The notes below the pieces were generated by a model that saw only the letters and a list, made by a program, of their open reading frames with translations, ran no database searches and was not told the DNA's origin. Made by a program: the position numbers and the translations under genes. DNA of 36,687 nt. Source: Bacteroidales bacterium. Lineage in GTDB: Bacteria; Bacteroidota; Bacteroidia; Bacteroidales; P3. Positions 16,171 through 25,265 of this stretch are shown here, one piece after another; within the stretch, counting starts at the first letter, position 1, and every line of letters starts with the position of its first letter. Where the stretch lies: contig JAFSPS010000005.1 in assembly GCA_017451385.1 (NCBI GenBank), forward strand, positions 1-36,687, written 5' to 3'.

Positions 16171-16746
16171 TTACTTCAAATACTTCTCGTTACTCATTTT
16201 GTTTCTCATCAGTTCTTGCAGATGCCATATAACGATAGCCGCCGAACAGCTGACATTGAGAGAGTGCTTGGTGCCGTACTGCGGTATTTCTATACTGCCG
16301 TGACAGAGTGAGATGACATCCTCCTGCACACCCTCCACCTCGTTACCCATAACGATAGCCACACCATTACTCTCGCATCCCATTATTTCAAGTTCAAGTT
16401 CAAGGCTGTCAAGCATCATGCTGTCATGCACCTGCTCAACGGCATAGACACGATAACCTTCACCTACGAGATGCCGCACACATTCCGTCGTCTCCTCATA
16501 GTATTTCCATTCCACAGAATCCTCTGCGCCGAGGGCGGTCTTGTGTATATCGCGATGGGGTGGCGTTGAGCAGATGCCGCAGAGGCAGATGCCACGAAGC
16601 GCAAAAGCATCACTTGTGCGGAACACACTACCTATATTATTCTGACTACGCACGTTATCAAGGACTACCACAAGCGGTAGTTTCTCAATCTTTCGGAACT
16701 CATCCACCGTCAGGCGGTTAAGCTCGTCCATAGATAATTTCTGCAT
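16171..16746 (-). CDS. SpoU/TrmH-family RNA 2'-O-methyltransferase
   Basis: A 191-residue SPOUT methyltransferase without an N-terminal RNA-binding extension. The three SpoU motifs are present: LDNVRSQNNIGSVFRTSDAF (29-48), IVMGNEVEGVQEDVI (about 130-145) and IPQYGTKHSLNVSCSAAI (about 153-170). It transfers methyl from AdoMet to a ribose 2'-OH in tRNA or rRNA; the exact target cannot be told from sequence. It begins 15 bases after sufB and is probably co-transcribed with it. Confidence 0.92.
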   Translation of the reverse strand: MQKLSMDELNRLTVDEFRKIEKLPLVVVLDNVRSQNNIGSVFRTSDAFALRGICLCGICSTPPHRDIHKTALGAEDSVEWKYYEETTECVRHLVGEGYRVYAVEQVHDSMMLDSLELELEIMGCESNGVAIVMGNEVEGVQEDVISLCHGSIEIPQYGTKHSLNVSCSAAIVIWHLQELMRNKMSNEKYLK

Positions 16747-16761
16747 AATTCGTCTGTTACT

Positions 16762-18207
16762 TTAACCCACACTACCTTCAAGGCTGATGCTAAGCAGTTT
16801 CTGAGCCTCTACTGCAAACTCCATAGGAAGCTTTTTCAAAACATCCTTAGCATAGCCGTTGACAATCAAGCCTACAGCACTCTCTGGCGAAATGCCACGC
16901 TGCTGACAATAGAATAGCTGGTCCTCACTGATTTTGGATGTTGTGGCCTCATGTTCAAGAATAGCCGACGCATTATTAGCCTTAATATACGGCCATGTAT
17001 GTGCGCCACATTTGTCGCCGAGCAACAGAGAGTCGCACTGCGAAAAGTTGCGAGCATTGTCAGCATTGCGTCCCACCTGCACCAAACCGCGATAACTGTT
17101 CTGACTATGTCCTGCGCTGATGCCTTTCGACATGATGGTGCTATGAGTGTTCTTGCCAATATGAATCATCTTGGTGCCTGTGTCTGCCTGCTGGTAGTTG
17201 TTAGTCACAGCCACGGAGTAGAACTCTGCTGACGAGTCGTCTCCTTGCAGGATGCAGCTGGGATATTTCCATGTCACTGCCGAGCCCGTCTCCACCTGCG
17301 TCCACGAAATCTTGCTGCGCGACCCTTTGCAGATACCGCGTTTTGTGACAAAATTGTATATGCCGCCCTTGCCGTCCTTATCGCCCGGGTACCAGTTCTG
17401 GACGGTGGAGTACTTCACCTCGGCATCTTTCAAGGCTATAATCTCTACGATAGCCGCATGGAGCTGGTTCTCGTCGCGTTGCGGGGCTGTGCAGCCCTCC
17501 ATATAGCTGACATACGCCTCCTCATCAGCCACGATGAGCGTACGTTCAAACTGTCCGGTGCCACGAGCGTTGATGCGGAAATAGCTCGACAGCTCCATCG
17601 GGCAACGCACTCCTTTGGGGATATAACAGAATGAGCCGTCACTGAACACGGCGGAATTGAGTGCCGCGAAGAAGTTGTCGGCAGGCGGCACCACGCTACC
17701 GAGATACAGCCGCACGAGGTCGGGGTATTTCTGCACCGCCTCACTGATGGGGCAGAAGAGGATGCCCTGCTCGGCAAGCATCTTGCTGCTGGTAGTCTTC
17801 ACCGAGACACTGTCCATGATAGCGTCGTAAGCCACACCAGCAAGTGCCTCGCGCTCGCGCAGCGGGATGCCCAGCTTATCGAAAGTGGCAAGCAACTCAG
17901 GGTCCACCTCATCCATACTCTTCTTTTTCTGTTGCTTGGGGGCAGCATAATATATGATGTCCTGATAATCGACACGGTCATACTTGAGGTGCGCCCAGTC
18001 GGGTTCCTCCATTGTTTTCCAACGTCGGAAAGCGTTGAGACGGAACTCAAGAAGCCACTCCGGCTCGTTCTTTTTTGAAGAAATCAAGCGGATGACATCC
18101 TCGTTGAGACCCTTGCCTACAGTCTCTGTCTCTATATCCGTGACGAAGCCATACTTATAGTCCTCGTTGGTAACTTCTTGTATAATATCATTTTCCTTTT
18201 CTGCCAT
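16762..18207 (-). CDS. sufB: Fe-S cluster assembly protein SufB
   Basis: Scaffold subunit of the SUF iron-sulfur assembly complex. The 481-residue length is typical. Recognisable blocks are [20 protein letters not shown] in the middle, [24 protein letters not shown], and the C-terminal [14 protein letters not shown]-type segment (here [14 protein letters not shown]) with [24 protein letters not shown]. SufB normally acts with SufC and SufD, encoded next to it in most genomes; here the next gene is a SpoU methyltransferase, so the partners lie elsewhere. The start at 18207 (MAEKENDI) was chosen because the longer frame upstream is unrelated sequence containing the promoter. Confidence 0.95.
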   Translation of the reverse strand: MAEKENDIIQEVTNEDYKYGFVTDIETETVGKGLNEDVIRLISSKKNEPEWLLEFRLNAFRRWKTMEEPDWAHLKYDRVDYQDIIYYAAPKQQKKKSMDEVDPELLATFDKLGIPLREREALAGVAYDAIMDSVSVKTTSSKMLAEQGILFCPISEAVQKYPDLVRLYLGSVVPPADNFFAALNSAVFSDGSFCYIPKGVRCPMELSSYFRINARGTGQFERTLIVADEEAYVSYMEGCTAPQRDENQLHAAIVEIIALKDAEVKYSTVQNWYPGDKDGKGGIYNFVTKRGICKGSRSKISWTQVETGSAVTWKYPSCILQGDDSSAEFYSVAVTNNYQQADTGTKMIHIGKNTHSTIMSKGISAGHSQNSYRGLVQVGRNADNARNFSQCDSLLLGDKCGAHTWPYIKANNASAILEHEATTSKISEDQLFYCQQRGISPESAVGLIVNGYAKDVLKKLPMEFAVEAQKLLSISLEGSVG

Positions 18208-18235
18208 AGGAATCAATATCTTTTTATTAAACATA

Positions 18236-18243
18236 CAAAAATA
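18236..18243 (-). promoter_or_regulatory. Candidate -7 element for sufB
   Basis: TATTTTTG on the minus strand matches TAnnTTTG, 28 bases before the sufB start. Confidence 0.45.
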
Positions 18244-18371
18244 CAAAAAAAGAGACAGACATTTCAGTCTAAAAAACGGACAGCAATCTTTCTGAAAAAA
18301 CAACGAGGAACTGCAACGCATAAGGAAAGAATCAGACCCATCTCGCATGGATACATCAAAGAAAAAATGAT

Positions 18372-18379
18372 TATCTTTG
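18372..18379 (+). promoter_or_regulatory. Candidate -7 element for the first glycosyltransferase gene
   Basis: TATCTTTG matches TAnnTTTG exactly, 54 bases before the ATG at 18434. A -33 element is not obvious. Confidence 0.5.
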
Positions 18380-18433
18380 CATGGCATTAAATCGTCAACC
18401 ATCAGCAACCTCACGCTTACAGCATATAGCACA

Positions 18434-19204
18434 ATGAGATACGACTTCGTTTTTGTTGTTCTTGTCTATCGCAACACCAAGGATTTGAAAGACTTTTTCG
18501 CCAATATGAACATTCCTAATGCGAAAGTCATAGTCGTCAACAGTTACTACGACGAGGCGACAAAGGCATCGTTTGAACAGATTGCGACAGACAATGGTGC
18601 CGACTTTTTGAATGTCGAAAACAAAGGCTACGGCTATGGCAACAACCGAGGATGCGAATATGCCATATCACACTACGACTTCAAATACCTCGTCATCTCT
18701 AACGCCGACATAGAGATACAACACATGGACATCAGCCAACTGTCGGACCAGCACATCACCGCACCAAAGATAGTAACACTGTCGGGCAAACGGCAAAATC
18801 CATATCTCCCCTACCTCATCATGCCCTACGAGAGAATGAAGCACACACTGATTAAGCGCAAGAGTCGCCTGACGGTGCTCTGCTGGGCATTGAGCCGCAT
18901 CATGCGAGAAGCATACCTGCTGTTTCATCGTCGCGGCTATGTCTTCTCCGCCCATGGGGCCTTCTTCATAATACCATCCGACATCCTGCGGACGCTCCAT
19001 CCGTTATACAACGAGCGAATGTTCCTCTTCGTCGAAGAAGAGCATGTGGCTATGCTGGCAAAAGAGAAAAACATTAGCATATACTACGATTCGAGCATAG
19101 TGATAAAGCACAAGGAAGATGGCAGTGTGTCGTTTCTGAAAGACTCCAACAGCATAATGGAGACCTCGTATATGGAGTTCTACCGCTACTGGTTTGAGCG
19201 GTAG
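18434..19204 (+). CDS. Family 2 glycosyltransferase (rhamnosyltransferase-like)
   Basis: A 256-residue GT-A fold glycosyltransferase resembling WbbL/rhamnosyltransferase-type GT2 proteins. It opens with a beta-strand ([10 protein letters not shown]) and has the donor-binding [15 protein letters not shown] segment (about 63-77). The NAD triplet in VISNADIEI stands at the usual DxD position, and FFIIPSD and LFVEEEH blocks follow. The start at 18434 begins at the conserved strand; a frame extending up to 18377 would add 19 unrelated residues and overlap the promoter. Substrates are not deducible. It converges with the initiating-transferase gene on the other strand. Confidence 0.86.
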   Translation: MRYDFVFVVLVYRNTKDLKDFFANMNIPNAKVIVVNSYYDEATKASFEQIATDNGADFLNVENKGYGYGNNRGCEYAISHYDFKYLVISNADIEIQHMDISQLSDQHITAPKIVTLSGKRQNPYLPYLIMPYERMKHTLIKRKSRLTVLCWALSRIMREAYLLFHRRGYVFSAHGAFFIIPSDILRTLHPLYNERMFLFVEEEHVAMLAKEKNISIYYDSSIVIKHKEDGSVSFLKDSNSIMETSYMEFYRYWFER

Positions 19205-19242
19205 CACCGCAGCAAAGCACATCTACAAATCGACACAGAGCA

Positions 19243-20289
19243 CTACCCCATGCGGCGCATATAGTGCTTCACCATACGGCATGAGGCGATATATGCTATG
19301 CAGAGGATAGCGAAACAACATACGGCATAGAGCCATTTGCAAGAAGCAAAGAAAAATCCAACGCTTATGACAGCCTGCAAGGCTGCATATACGCCAGCGA
19401 TGCGCAGATGCGGCAGATGCAGGTCGTTGGTTAAAATCTCATACAGATGTTCACGGTGAGGCTGGAGAATATTCTTGCCAGCCACAAGGCGTTTAAGTAC
19501 CGTCATCACAGCATCAACAAGAAATACGGCAACGAAAACAGCTGTCGAAAAAGCATTGACGCCATCGTGAGATGTGAGAAACGAAAATACCAAGAGGAAG
19601 AAGAACGTCAATCCTAATGTTATGGACCCAACATCGCCAGAAAAACACACTGCATGACGACGAAAGTTGAAAAAAAGGAAAATCAAAAGTGACAACAAAA
19701 GGACAATCAAGAAAGAAGAATCTATCGGCGTACCACTGCAAAGCAGCAAAGCGCCAAAACTCAACACCACAACAACGCTATAGAGCGACAACATCCCGTT
19801 GATGCCATCCAAAAAATTGAACGAATTGAGCATCACGATTCCAAATGCCAATAGAACAACAAAAAGCCAGACAGGGCACAATCCGGACATCATGAAAGGC
19901 AACACAACCGCAGCGACAGCAAAAACCTGCATCGCCAAACGAAACAGTGGAGATATGCCGCCCCTCACATCATCGACATAAGAGACGACGGCAAGCACAA
20001 CTGCTGCAATCAGAAAAGGTACAAAAAAATACTCGAACGAGGATGTATTGATGCCGACAGGGGCACATGAAAGAGGTGCACAGTCTGCTAAATCCGTCTG
20101 CCTTAGAACAAAGTAAAGCACCACTGCGATAGGGAAAAGAATACCGCCACCGAGCAATGTCGGCTCCGTATGTGACGAACGCTCGTTGGGTCGGTCCATA
20201 ATGTTTCTTGACTTAGCAATATGGAAATAGACCAACTCTATGGCGACCAAGAATACAGCCACAAAAACGCAGAAAAGCAAAAAAGACAT
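19243..20289 (-). CDS. MraY/WecA/WbpL-like polyprenyl-phosphate sugar-1-phosphate transferase
   Basis: A 348-residue, very hydrophobic membrane protein of glycosyltransferase family 4 (about 10-11 membrane segments). It would transfer a HexNAc-1-phosphate from a UDP-sugar to undecaprenyl phosphate, the first step of O-antigen-type synthesis. Family motifs are DRPNERSSHTEPTLLGGG (32-49), the metal-binding D106-D107 in SYVDDVRG, NFLDGINGM (158-166), SGDVGSITLG (217-226) and the cytosolic HREHLYE (278-284). The DRPNxRSSH form and the context with a WbpM-like dehydratase favour a WecA/WbpL role over MraY; the sugar is unknown. It is divergent from the flippase gene. Confidence 0.9.
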   Translation of the reverse strand: MSFLLFCVFVAVFLVAIELVYFHIAKSRNIMDRPNERSSHTEPTLLGGGILFPIAVVLYFVLRQTDLADCAPLSCAPVGINTSSFEYFFVPFLIAAVVLAVVSYVDDVRGGISPLFRLAMQVFAVAAVVLPFMMSGLCPVWLFVVLLAFGIVMLNSFNFLDGINGMLSLYSVVVVLSFGALLLCSGTPIDSSFLIVLLLSLLIFLFFNFRRHAVCFSGDVGSITLGLTFFFLLVFSFLTSHDGVNAFSTAVFVAVFLVDAVMTVLKRLVAGKNILQPHREHLYEILTNDLHLPHLRIAGVYAALQAVISVGFFFASCKWLYAVCCFAILCIAYIASCRMVKHYMRRMG

Positions 20290-20406
20290 AGCAGATTATT
20301 ATTACACCGATGATATTGAAAAACAAGTTATATTTCAAAACCTTAATAAAGACTGACTTCTACTCTACGCACACATGGCAGCGCATAGCTGAGAAGAACA
20401 ATCATA

Positions 20407-20469
20407 ATGCAAAAATAATCAAAATCCTATTTATAAGCAAGGATAACGTTTTTTTTAGTATTTTTGCAT
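20407..20469. promoter_or_regulatory. Divergent promoters of the glycan locus on 11 bp inverted repeats
   Basis: ATGCAAAAATA (20407-20417) and TATTTTTGCAT (20459-20469) are perfect inverted repeats 41 bases apart. Each contains TATTTTTG, an exact TAnnTTTG -7 match: 20410-20417 fires leftward to the initiating transferase (start 20289) and 20459-20466 fires rightward to the flippase (start 20486). The -33 elements would lie in the segment between. Confidence 0.55.
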
Positions 20470-20485
20470 ATTCACAGCCAAGGCG

Positions 20486-21748
20486 ATGATTACACCGAAG
20501 GACATTCTGAAACGAGTGAGAGGTAGCGGCGAGGGGAGTACCGTTGCCGCCAACTTCGGCTATCTAACGCTCCTTCAGATTGCCGGCAGCCTCTTCCCCT
20601 TCATCACCATGCCATACGTCGCACGCGTCGTGGGAGCCGACGGCTTTGGCCAGATAGCTTTCGCATTGGCAGTAACGATATGGTTTCAAACCATCACGGA
20701 CTGGGGATTCAACTACACAGCCACACGCGAAGTCGCCCAATGTAGGGACGACCACAAAAAGGTGGAACACATCTTCTCCCGAACCTTTTGGGCACGCATA
20801 GTGCTGATGGGCATTTCATTCGTGGTGTTGCTCATAATGATAGCTACGATACCCATGTTCAGAGACAGCCGGCTGATACTGCTCGCCACATTCCTGCAAG
20901 TGCCAGGACAAATCCTCTATCCCGAATGGTTCTTCCAAGCCATGGAGAAGATGAAATACATTACATGGCTCACGCTACTCGCCAAACTGCTCTTCGCCGC
21001 ATCAGTCTTTATCTTCATACAGACACCTGACGACTATGTCCTACAGCCACTGCTGATAGCCGGCGGCATGACCATAAGCGGCGTGCTATCGCTTTGGATT
21101 ATCATCCGCCGTTGGGGGTTCCGCCTTCACCGCGTGCCACTGACGGAGATTAAAACATCCATTAGCGACAGCTTCAACGTCTTTCTAAACAACCTCATGC
21201 CTGCTCTCAACAACTCGCTGACCATCGTGATACTCAACAACATTGCCGGTAGCAGGGCAACAGGCATCTACGATGCTGGCAGCAAATTCGGATATGTGAG
21301 CAATCAGCTGCTCGGCAGTGCCACACGCGCCACCTACCCCTATCTGGCTCGGCATGGCGAAAAACACACTATCATTGTAGCACTCAACATGATGCTTGCC
21401 ACCGCAGCCGCCGCCGTCCTCTTCATCATCGCGCCGTGGCTGGTGGGATGGTTTTTCTCTGCCGAATATGCCGAAGGGTCCATTGTGCTTCGCATCATAG
21501 CCATTACCTTAATTTTCCAAGCACTGAACAACAGCTACGGGCTATGCTACCTAATACTGCAAGGACATGAGCGATTGATGCGCAACCTGTCCATCGTAGC
21601 CACGGCGGTGTCCGTCCTGGCAGCTTTCCCACTGATAACGGCATACAGCTATGTGGGAGCAGCTATAGCTTTAGCCATCTCGCAATTCATCATAGGCATC
21701 GGAGCTCTGACGGCAACATTACTACTTAAACGCAGACAAAAAAAATGA
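20486..21748 (+). CDS. Wzx-type oligosaccharide flippase
   Basis: A 420-residue integral membrane protein of the polysaccharide biosynthesis/Wzx family (MOP superfamily), with about 12 hydrophobic segments. The N-terminal half has the usual NFGYLTLLQIAGSLFPFITMPYVARVVGADGFGQIAFA run, including a first helix after a basic cytosolic start and the charged loop GxxGFGQ. Wzx flips undecaprenyl-linked repeat units across the inner membrane. It is the first gene of a tightly packed plus-strand run: its stop overlaps the next start by 4 bases (ATGA). The ATG lies only about 13-20 bases beyond the likely transcription start. Confidence 0.93.
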   Translation: MITPKDILKRVRGSGEGSTVAANFGYLTLLQIAGSLFPFITMPYVARVVGADGFGQIAFALAVTIWFQTITDWGFNYTATREVAQCRDDHKKVEHIFSRTFWARIVLMGISFVVLLIMIATIPMFRDSRLILLATFLQVPGQILYPEWFFQAMEKMKYITWLTLLAKLLFAASVFIFIQTPDDYVLQPLLIAGGMTISGVLSLWIIIRRWGFRLHRVPLTEIKTSISDSFNVFLNNLMPALNNSLTIVILNNIAGSRATGIYDAGSKFGYVSNQLLGSATRATYPYLARHGEKHTIIVALNMMLATAAAAVLFIIAPWLVGWFFSAEYAEGSIVLRIIAITLIFQALNNSYGLCYLILQGHERLMRNLSIVATAVSVLAAFPLITAYSYVGAAIALAISQFIIGIGALTATLLLKRRQKK

Positions 21749-22515
21749 ACGACCTTGTATCCATCATAACGCCAGCCCTCAACAGCGCACGCTATATTGG
21801 AGAATGCATTCAAAGCGTTCTCGCCCAGAGCTACACGGCATGGGAGATGCTGATAATTGATGACGGCTCGACAGATGAGACACGAGACATCGTGAAACGA
21901 TATGCCGACAAACGGATAAAATACTATCGCAACGAGCAGCAACAGGGTGCGGCACTGTCGCGCAACGCCATGCTGCGAGAAGCACAGGGACGATGGATAG
22001 CCTTTCTCGACAGCGACGACAAATGGGAGAGCAACAAGCTGGAGCATCAGATAGACTTTATGGAGCGTGGAGGCTACGCTTTCAGCTATACGTGCTACCG
22101 CGAGATTGATGAATCGTCCGCCGAACTCGGCAACATGGTCGGCGGGCCTAAACGCATTAGCCGACAGGGGATGATGCGTTTCTGCTGGCCCGGGTGCCTA
22201 ACAGTGATGTATGATGCCACTAAAGTAGGACTGATTCAGATTGCCGACATTGCCAAGAACAACGACTATGCCATGTGGCTCCAAGTAATAAAAAAAGCCG
22301 ACTGCCACCTGCTGCCTGAAAGCACTGCCTACTATCGCCGCCACTCTGGCTCTATCAGCAGCCACAGCTACCTCACGATGACCATGTGGCACTACCGCCT
22401 TTTCCGCGACGCCATGCAGATGTCGGCACCCTATTCCGTCTTTTGCACGTTGCGCAACCTCATCTTTGGCACGCTGAAAAAAATTGTTTATGTGAAACAC
22501 TACACCGTCCGATGA
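21745..22515 (+). CDS. Family 2 glycosyltransferase
   Basis: A 256-residue GT-A glycosyltransferase. VSIITPALNSARYIGECIQSVL forms the nucleotide-binding start, D39-D40-G41 lies in IIDDGSTDET, the metal-binding D89-S90-D91 is in FLDSDDKWE, and NDYAMWLQVIKK is the usual catalytic-base region. It probably adds a sugar to the growing repeat unit in the cytosol. Both ends show 4-base ATGA overlaps, with the flippase upstream and the FemAB-like gene downstream, which implies coupled translation. Confidence 0.93.
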   Translation: MNDLVSIITPALNSARYIGECIQSVLAQSYTAWEMLIIDDGSTDETRDIVKRYADKRIKYYRNEQQQGAALSRNAMLREAQGRWIAFLDSDDKWESNKLEHQIDFMERGGYAFSYTCYREIDESSAELGNMVGGPKRISRQGMMRFCWPGCLTVMYDATKVGLIQIADIAKNNDYAMWLQVIKKADCHLLPESTAYYRRHSGSISSHSYLTMTMWHYRLFRDAMQMSAPYSVFCTLRNLIFGTLKKIVYVKHYTVR

Positions 22516-23327
22516 ACCCCTTTGTGCAATACAAACACTGCTGGATAGATTCCCTTCCGCCGCATCTGTCGGTGAAACTTGCAGACAGCGAGATAAAGTC
22601 ACTGCTGCAGCAAGGCGGGTGGATGGTTCGCAACACATACGACTATGACTGCCCCGAACCCACCGACTTCTGGTATGTGGTGAAAGACCATTTTGGAGGC
22701 ATGGATGAGCTCTCGTCAAACACGCGCAATCAGATACGTCGCAGCCTGAAAACCATTGTTTTCAGACAGATAACAGCACAACAACTAATCAACGATGATG
22801 GCTACAGGGTGATGCTGCAAGCCCACAAGGGTTACAAAGACAGCACCGCCATGCCTACGATGGAAGAATATGAAAAAATAATAGTCGAGAGGCCTGACGG
22901 CACCGAGTACTGGGGAGGCTACCTCAACGAGGATGGCCAGCACCTTGTGGTCTATGCCGTATGCAAGATAACCGAAGGAGTATGCGACTACCAAGTCATC
23001 AAGATAGACCCCGACTACCAAAAACACTACTACCCCGTATATGGATTGCTCTATACCATGAACGAGCATTATCTGCAACAAAGGCAGATGCGCTATGTGC
23101 TTGACGGCGCACGCTCGATGACCGAACACTCCAACATACAGCCATTCTTGGAACAGAAATTCAAATTTCGCAAAGCCTATTGCAAAGTACAGATAGCCTA
23201 CTCTTGGTGGCTAAAACTACTGATAAGCATCACCTATCCGCTACGTCACATGATGCCGCATCAACTGAAAGGGCTGATGACAACCGAAAGCATACGACGT
23301 AGCCAGACAAAACAACAGAAACACTGA
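22512..23327 (+). CDS. FemAB/GNAT-like acyltransferase of unknown substrate
   Basis: A 271-residue soluble protein that reads like a FemAB- or GNAT-fold acyl/aminoacyl transferase. LSSNTRNQIRRSLK (67-80) is followed by a strand-rich acetyltransferase-like part: YWGGYLNEDGQHLVVYAV, YQVIKIDPDYQK, then YPVYGLLYTMNEHYL and RYVLDGARSM. I have no firm family match. The start at 22512 overlaps the upstream stop by 4 bases (ATGA). Its position inside the cluster suggests it decorates a glycan intermediate with an acyl or aminoacyl group; that is inference. A hydrophobic stretch (about 238-252) near the C-terminus may associate with the membrane. Confidence 0.6.
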   Translation: MNPFVQYKHCWIDSLPPHLSVKLADSEIKSLLQQGGWMVRNTYDYDCPEPTDFWYVVKDHFGGMDELSSNTRNQIRRSLKTIVFRQITAQQLINDDGYRVMLQAHKGYKDSTAMPTMEEYEKIIVERPDGTEYWGGYLNEDGQHLVVYAVCKITEGVCDYQVIKIDPDYQKHYYPVYGLLYTMNEHYLQQRQMRYVLDGARSMTEHSNIQPFLEQKFKFRKAYCKVQIAYSWWLKLLISITYPLRHMMPHQLKGLMTTESIRRSQTKQQKH

Positions 23328-23330
23328 CAC

Positions 23331-25262
23331 ATGACAAACAAAGGACCCATATACCGGTGGCGTTTTGCTCTTCTGCAACGCTATCGCAACAAGACGCTCC
23401 CCACCCTCGTCATCCTACTCGGCGACCTGCTGCTCTATGCCGTAGCATTCTCCATAGGCGAGATTTTTTATATCTGGGGCGGCAACGGACTCGTATGGAG
23501 CGAGCTATACAGCAAACTACTGCTGACGCTGATGCTGACCACACTCTCGTTCATAGCCATAGGAACTCATCGCACCATCCTACGACATTTTGGCATCAAC
23601 GATATTGGTAAACTACTCCTCAGCGTGGCCCTGCCTGCCATCGTACTCTACATCTTGCGCATCGTCGCATTGAGCTACCCTTTCATTAACCTTGCCCTGT
23701 TACCCGGTTTCACAGAGATAACGCTGACCTACGCCTTGTTGTTCCTCTTCATGGTGCTCTACCGCCTTGCAAGCCAACAAATCTACAACGACCTCTTCCG
23801 TCGTCACGGCATCGAACAGCACGTTCTAATATATGGTGCCGGTGCTGCCGGCATCATAGCCTGCAACGCACTAAAACAAGACCTACGGCAAGACTATATA
23901 ATTGATGCCTATATAGATGATGACAAAAGCAAATACGGGCAGAAAATCAACGGCATACGAGTATGCAGTGCCGACGAAGCATTGAATGAGCGCTATGTGG
24001 CGGAGCATAGGGTGCAGACACTCATCATCGCCATGCCTACCGTCAAGACCGACAAACGGCAAGCCATCATAGGGCGTGGCCTTGACTTGGGACTGACAGT
24101 GAAATCTGTGCCACACATCAACACATGGATAAACCACACCTTCCAGTCCAACCAAATAGAAAGCATCAAGATAGAAGACTTGCTGGAACGCGAGGTGATA
24201 CATGTCAATGAGAGATCCATGCGCGAATCGATAGCCAACAAGGTAGTGCTGGTGACGGGCGCCGCCGGCAGCATAGGCAGCGAGATATGCCGCCAGCTGA
24301 CGGGATTGAACCCGCGCCAGATTGTGATGCTTGACATTGCCGAATCCGCCATATATGACCTGCAATACGAGTTGCGCAACAGCGAGCCATACAAGGCGAT
24401 GGCAGACCGCATGGTCTTCCTCATAGCCGATGTGCGCGACAGGCAACGTTTGGAGCATCTATTCTCGCTCTACCAGCCCGAAATAGTCTATCATGCGGCA
24501 GCCTACAAGCATGTGCCACTGATGGAGTCGTTCCCCTACGAAGCGGTACGAGTAAACATCTTCGGCACACGCAACATGGTGGACCTCGCCATAGAGCACA
24601 ACGTAAAACGCTTCGTGATGATTTCTACGGACAAGGCAGTGAACCCCACCAACGTTATGGGGGCATCGAAACGCATCGCCGAGATGTATGTGCAGAGTCG
24701 CCATGCCATCCAGACGCAGTTCATCACCACACGCTTTGGCAATGTGCTGGGTTCCAACGGCAGCGTGGTGCCACTGTTCAAAAAACAACTCGCCGCCGGC
24801 GGTCCTCTCACGGTGACGCACCACGACATTATACGCTATTTCATGACTATCCCCGAAGCATGCAGCCTCGTCCTTGAGGCTGGCGCCATGGGGCAAGGGG
24901 GCGACATATTCGTGTTCGACATGGGCAAGCCGGTGCGCATCTACGACCTTGCACAGCGCATGATACAGCTTTCGGGACTCTACGACATAAAAATCGTTGA
25001 GACCGGACTGCGTCCGGGCGAGAAACTCTATGAGGAGCTGCTCGCCAACAAGGAGAACACACTGCCGACCAACCATCCGAAAATAATGCACGCTAAAGTA
25101 AGCGAGACCAATGCCGAAACGATAGAGAGACAACTCGCCGCACTATGGGAGGCGACATCATCCTCTGACGACACTCACATCGTAGAGATAATGAAACAGA
25201 TTGTACCCGAATATATAAGCAACAACAGCGAATACAGCAAGCTGGACAAAAAACAACAATAG
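23331..25262 (+). CDS. WbpM/CapD-like UDP-HexNAc 4,6-dehydratase (membrane)
   Basis: A 643-residue nucleotide-sugar dehydratase. Hydrophobic N-terminal helices (about 25-145) anchor it, a first Rossmann-like domain follows (VLIYGAGAAGI, about 165-175), and the C-terminal short-chain dehydrogenase domain carries the NAD motif TGAAGSIGSE (309-318). The WbpM/FlaA1-type catalytic block is STDKAVNPTNVMGASK (432-447), with M443 and K447 replacing the usual Tyr-based triad. Such enzymes turn UDP-GlcNAc into UDP-4-keto-6-deoxy-HexNAc, a precursor of QuiNAc, FucNAc or diamino sugars. Four bases separate it from the upstream stop and three from the next start, so it is in one operon. Confidence 0.93.
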   Translation: MTNKGPIYRWRFALLQRYRNKTLPTLVILLGDLLLYAVAFSIGEIFYIWGGNGLVWSELYSKLLLTLMLTTLSFIAIGTHRTILRHFGINDIGKLLLSVALPAIVLYILRIVALSYPFINLALLPGFTEITLTYALLFLFMVLYRLASQQIYNDLFRRHGIEQHVLIYGAGAAGIIACNALKQDLRQDYIIDAYIDDDKSKYGQKINGIRVCSADEALNERYVAEHRVQTLIIAMPTVKTDKRQAIIGRGLDLGLTVKSVPHINTWINHTFQSNQIESIKIEDLLEREVIHVNERSMRESIANKVVLVTGAAGSIGSEICRQLTGLNPRQIVMLDIAESAIYDLQYELRNSEPYKAMADRMVFLIADVRDRQRLEHLFSLYQPEIVYHAAAYKHVPLMESFPYEAVRVNIFGTRNMVDLAIEHNVKRFVMISTDKAVNPTNVMGASKRIAEMYVQSRHAIQTQFITTRFGNVLGSNGSVVPLFKKQLAAGGPLTVTHHDIIRYFMTIPEACSLVLEAGAMGQGGDIFVFDMGKPVRIYDLAQRMIQLSGLYDIKIVETGLRPGEKLYEELLANKENTLPTNHPKIMHAKVSETNAETIERQLAALWEATSSSDDTHIVEIMKQIVPEYISNNSEYSKLDKKQQ

Positions 25263-25265
25263 ACG

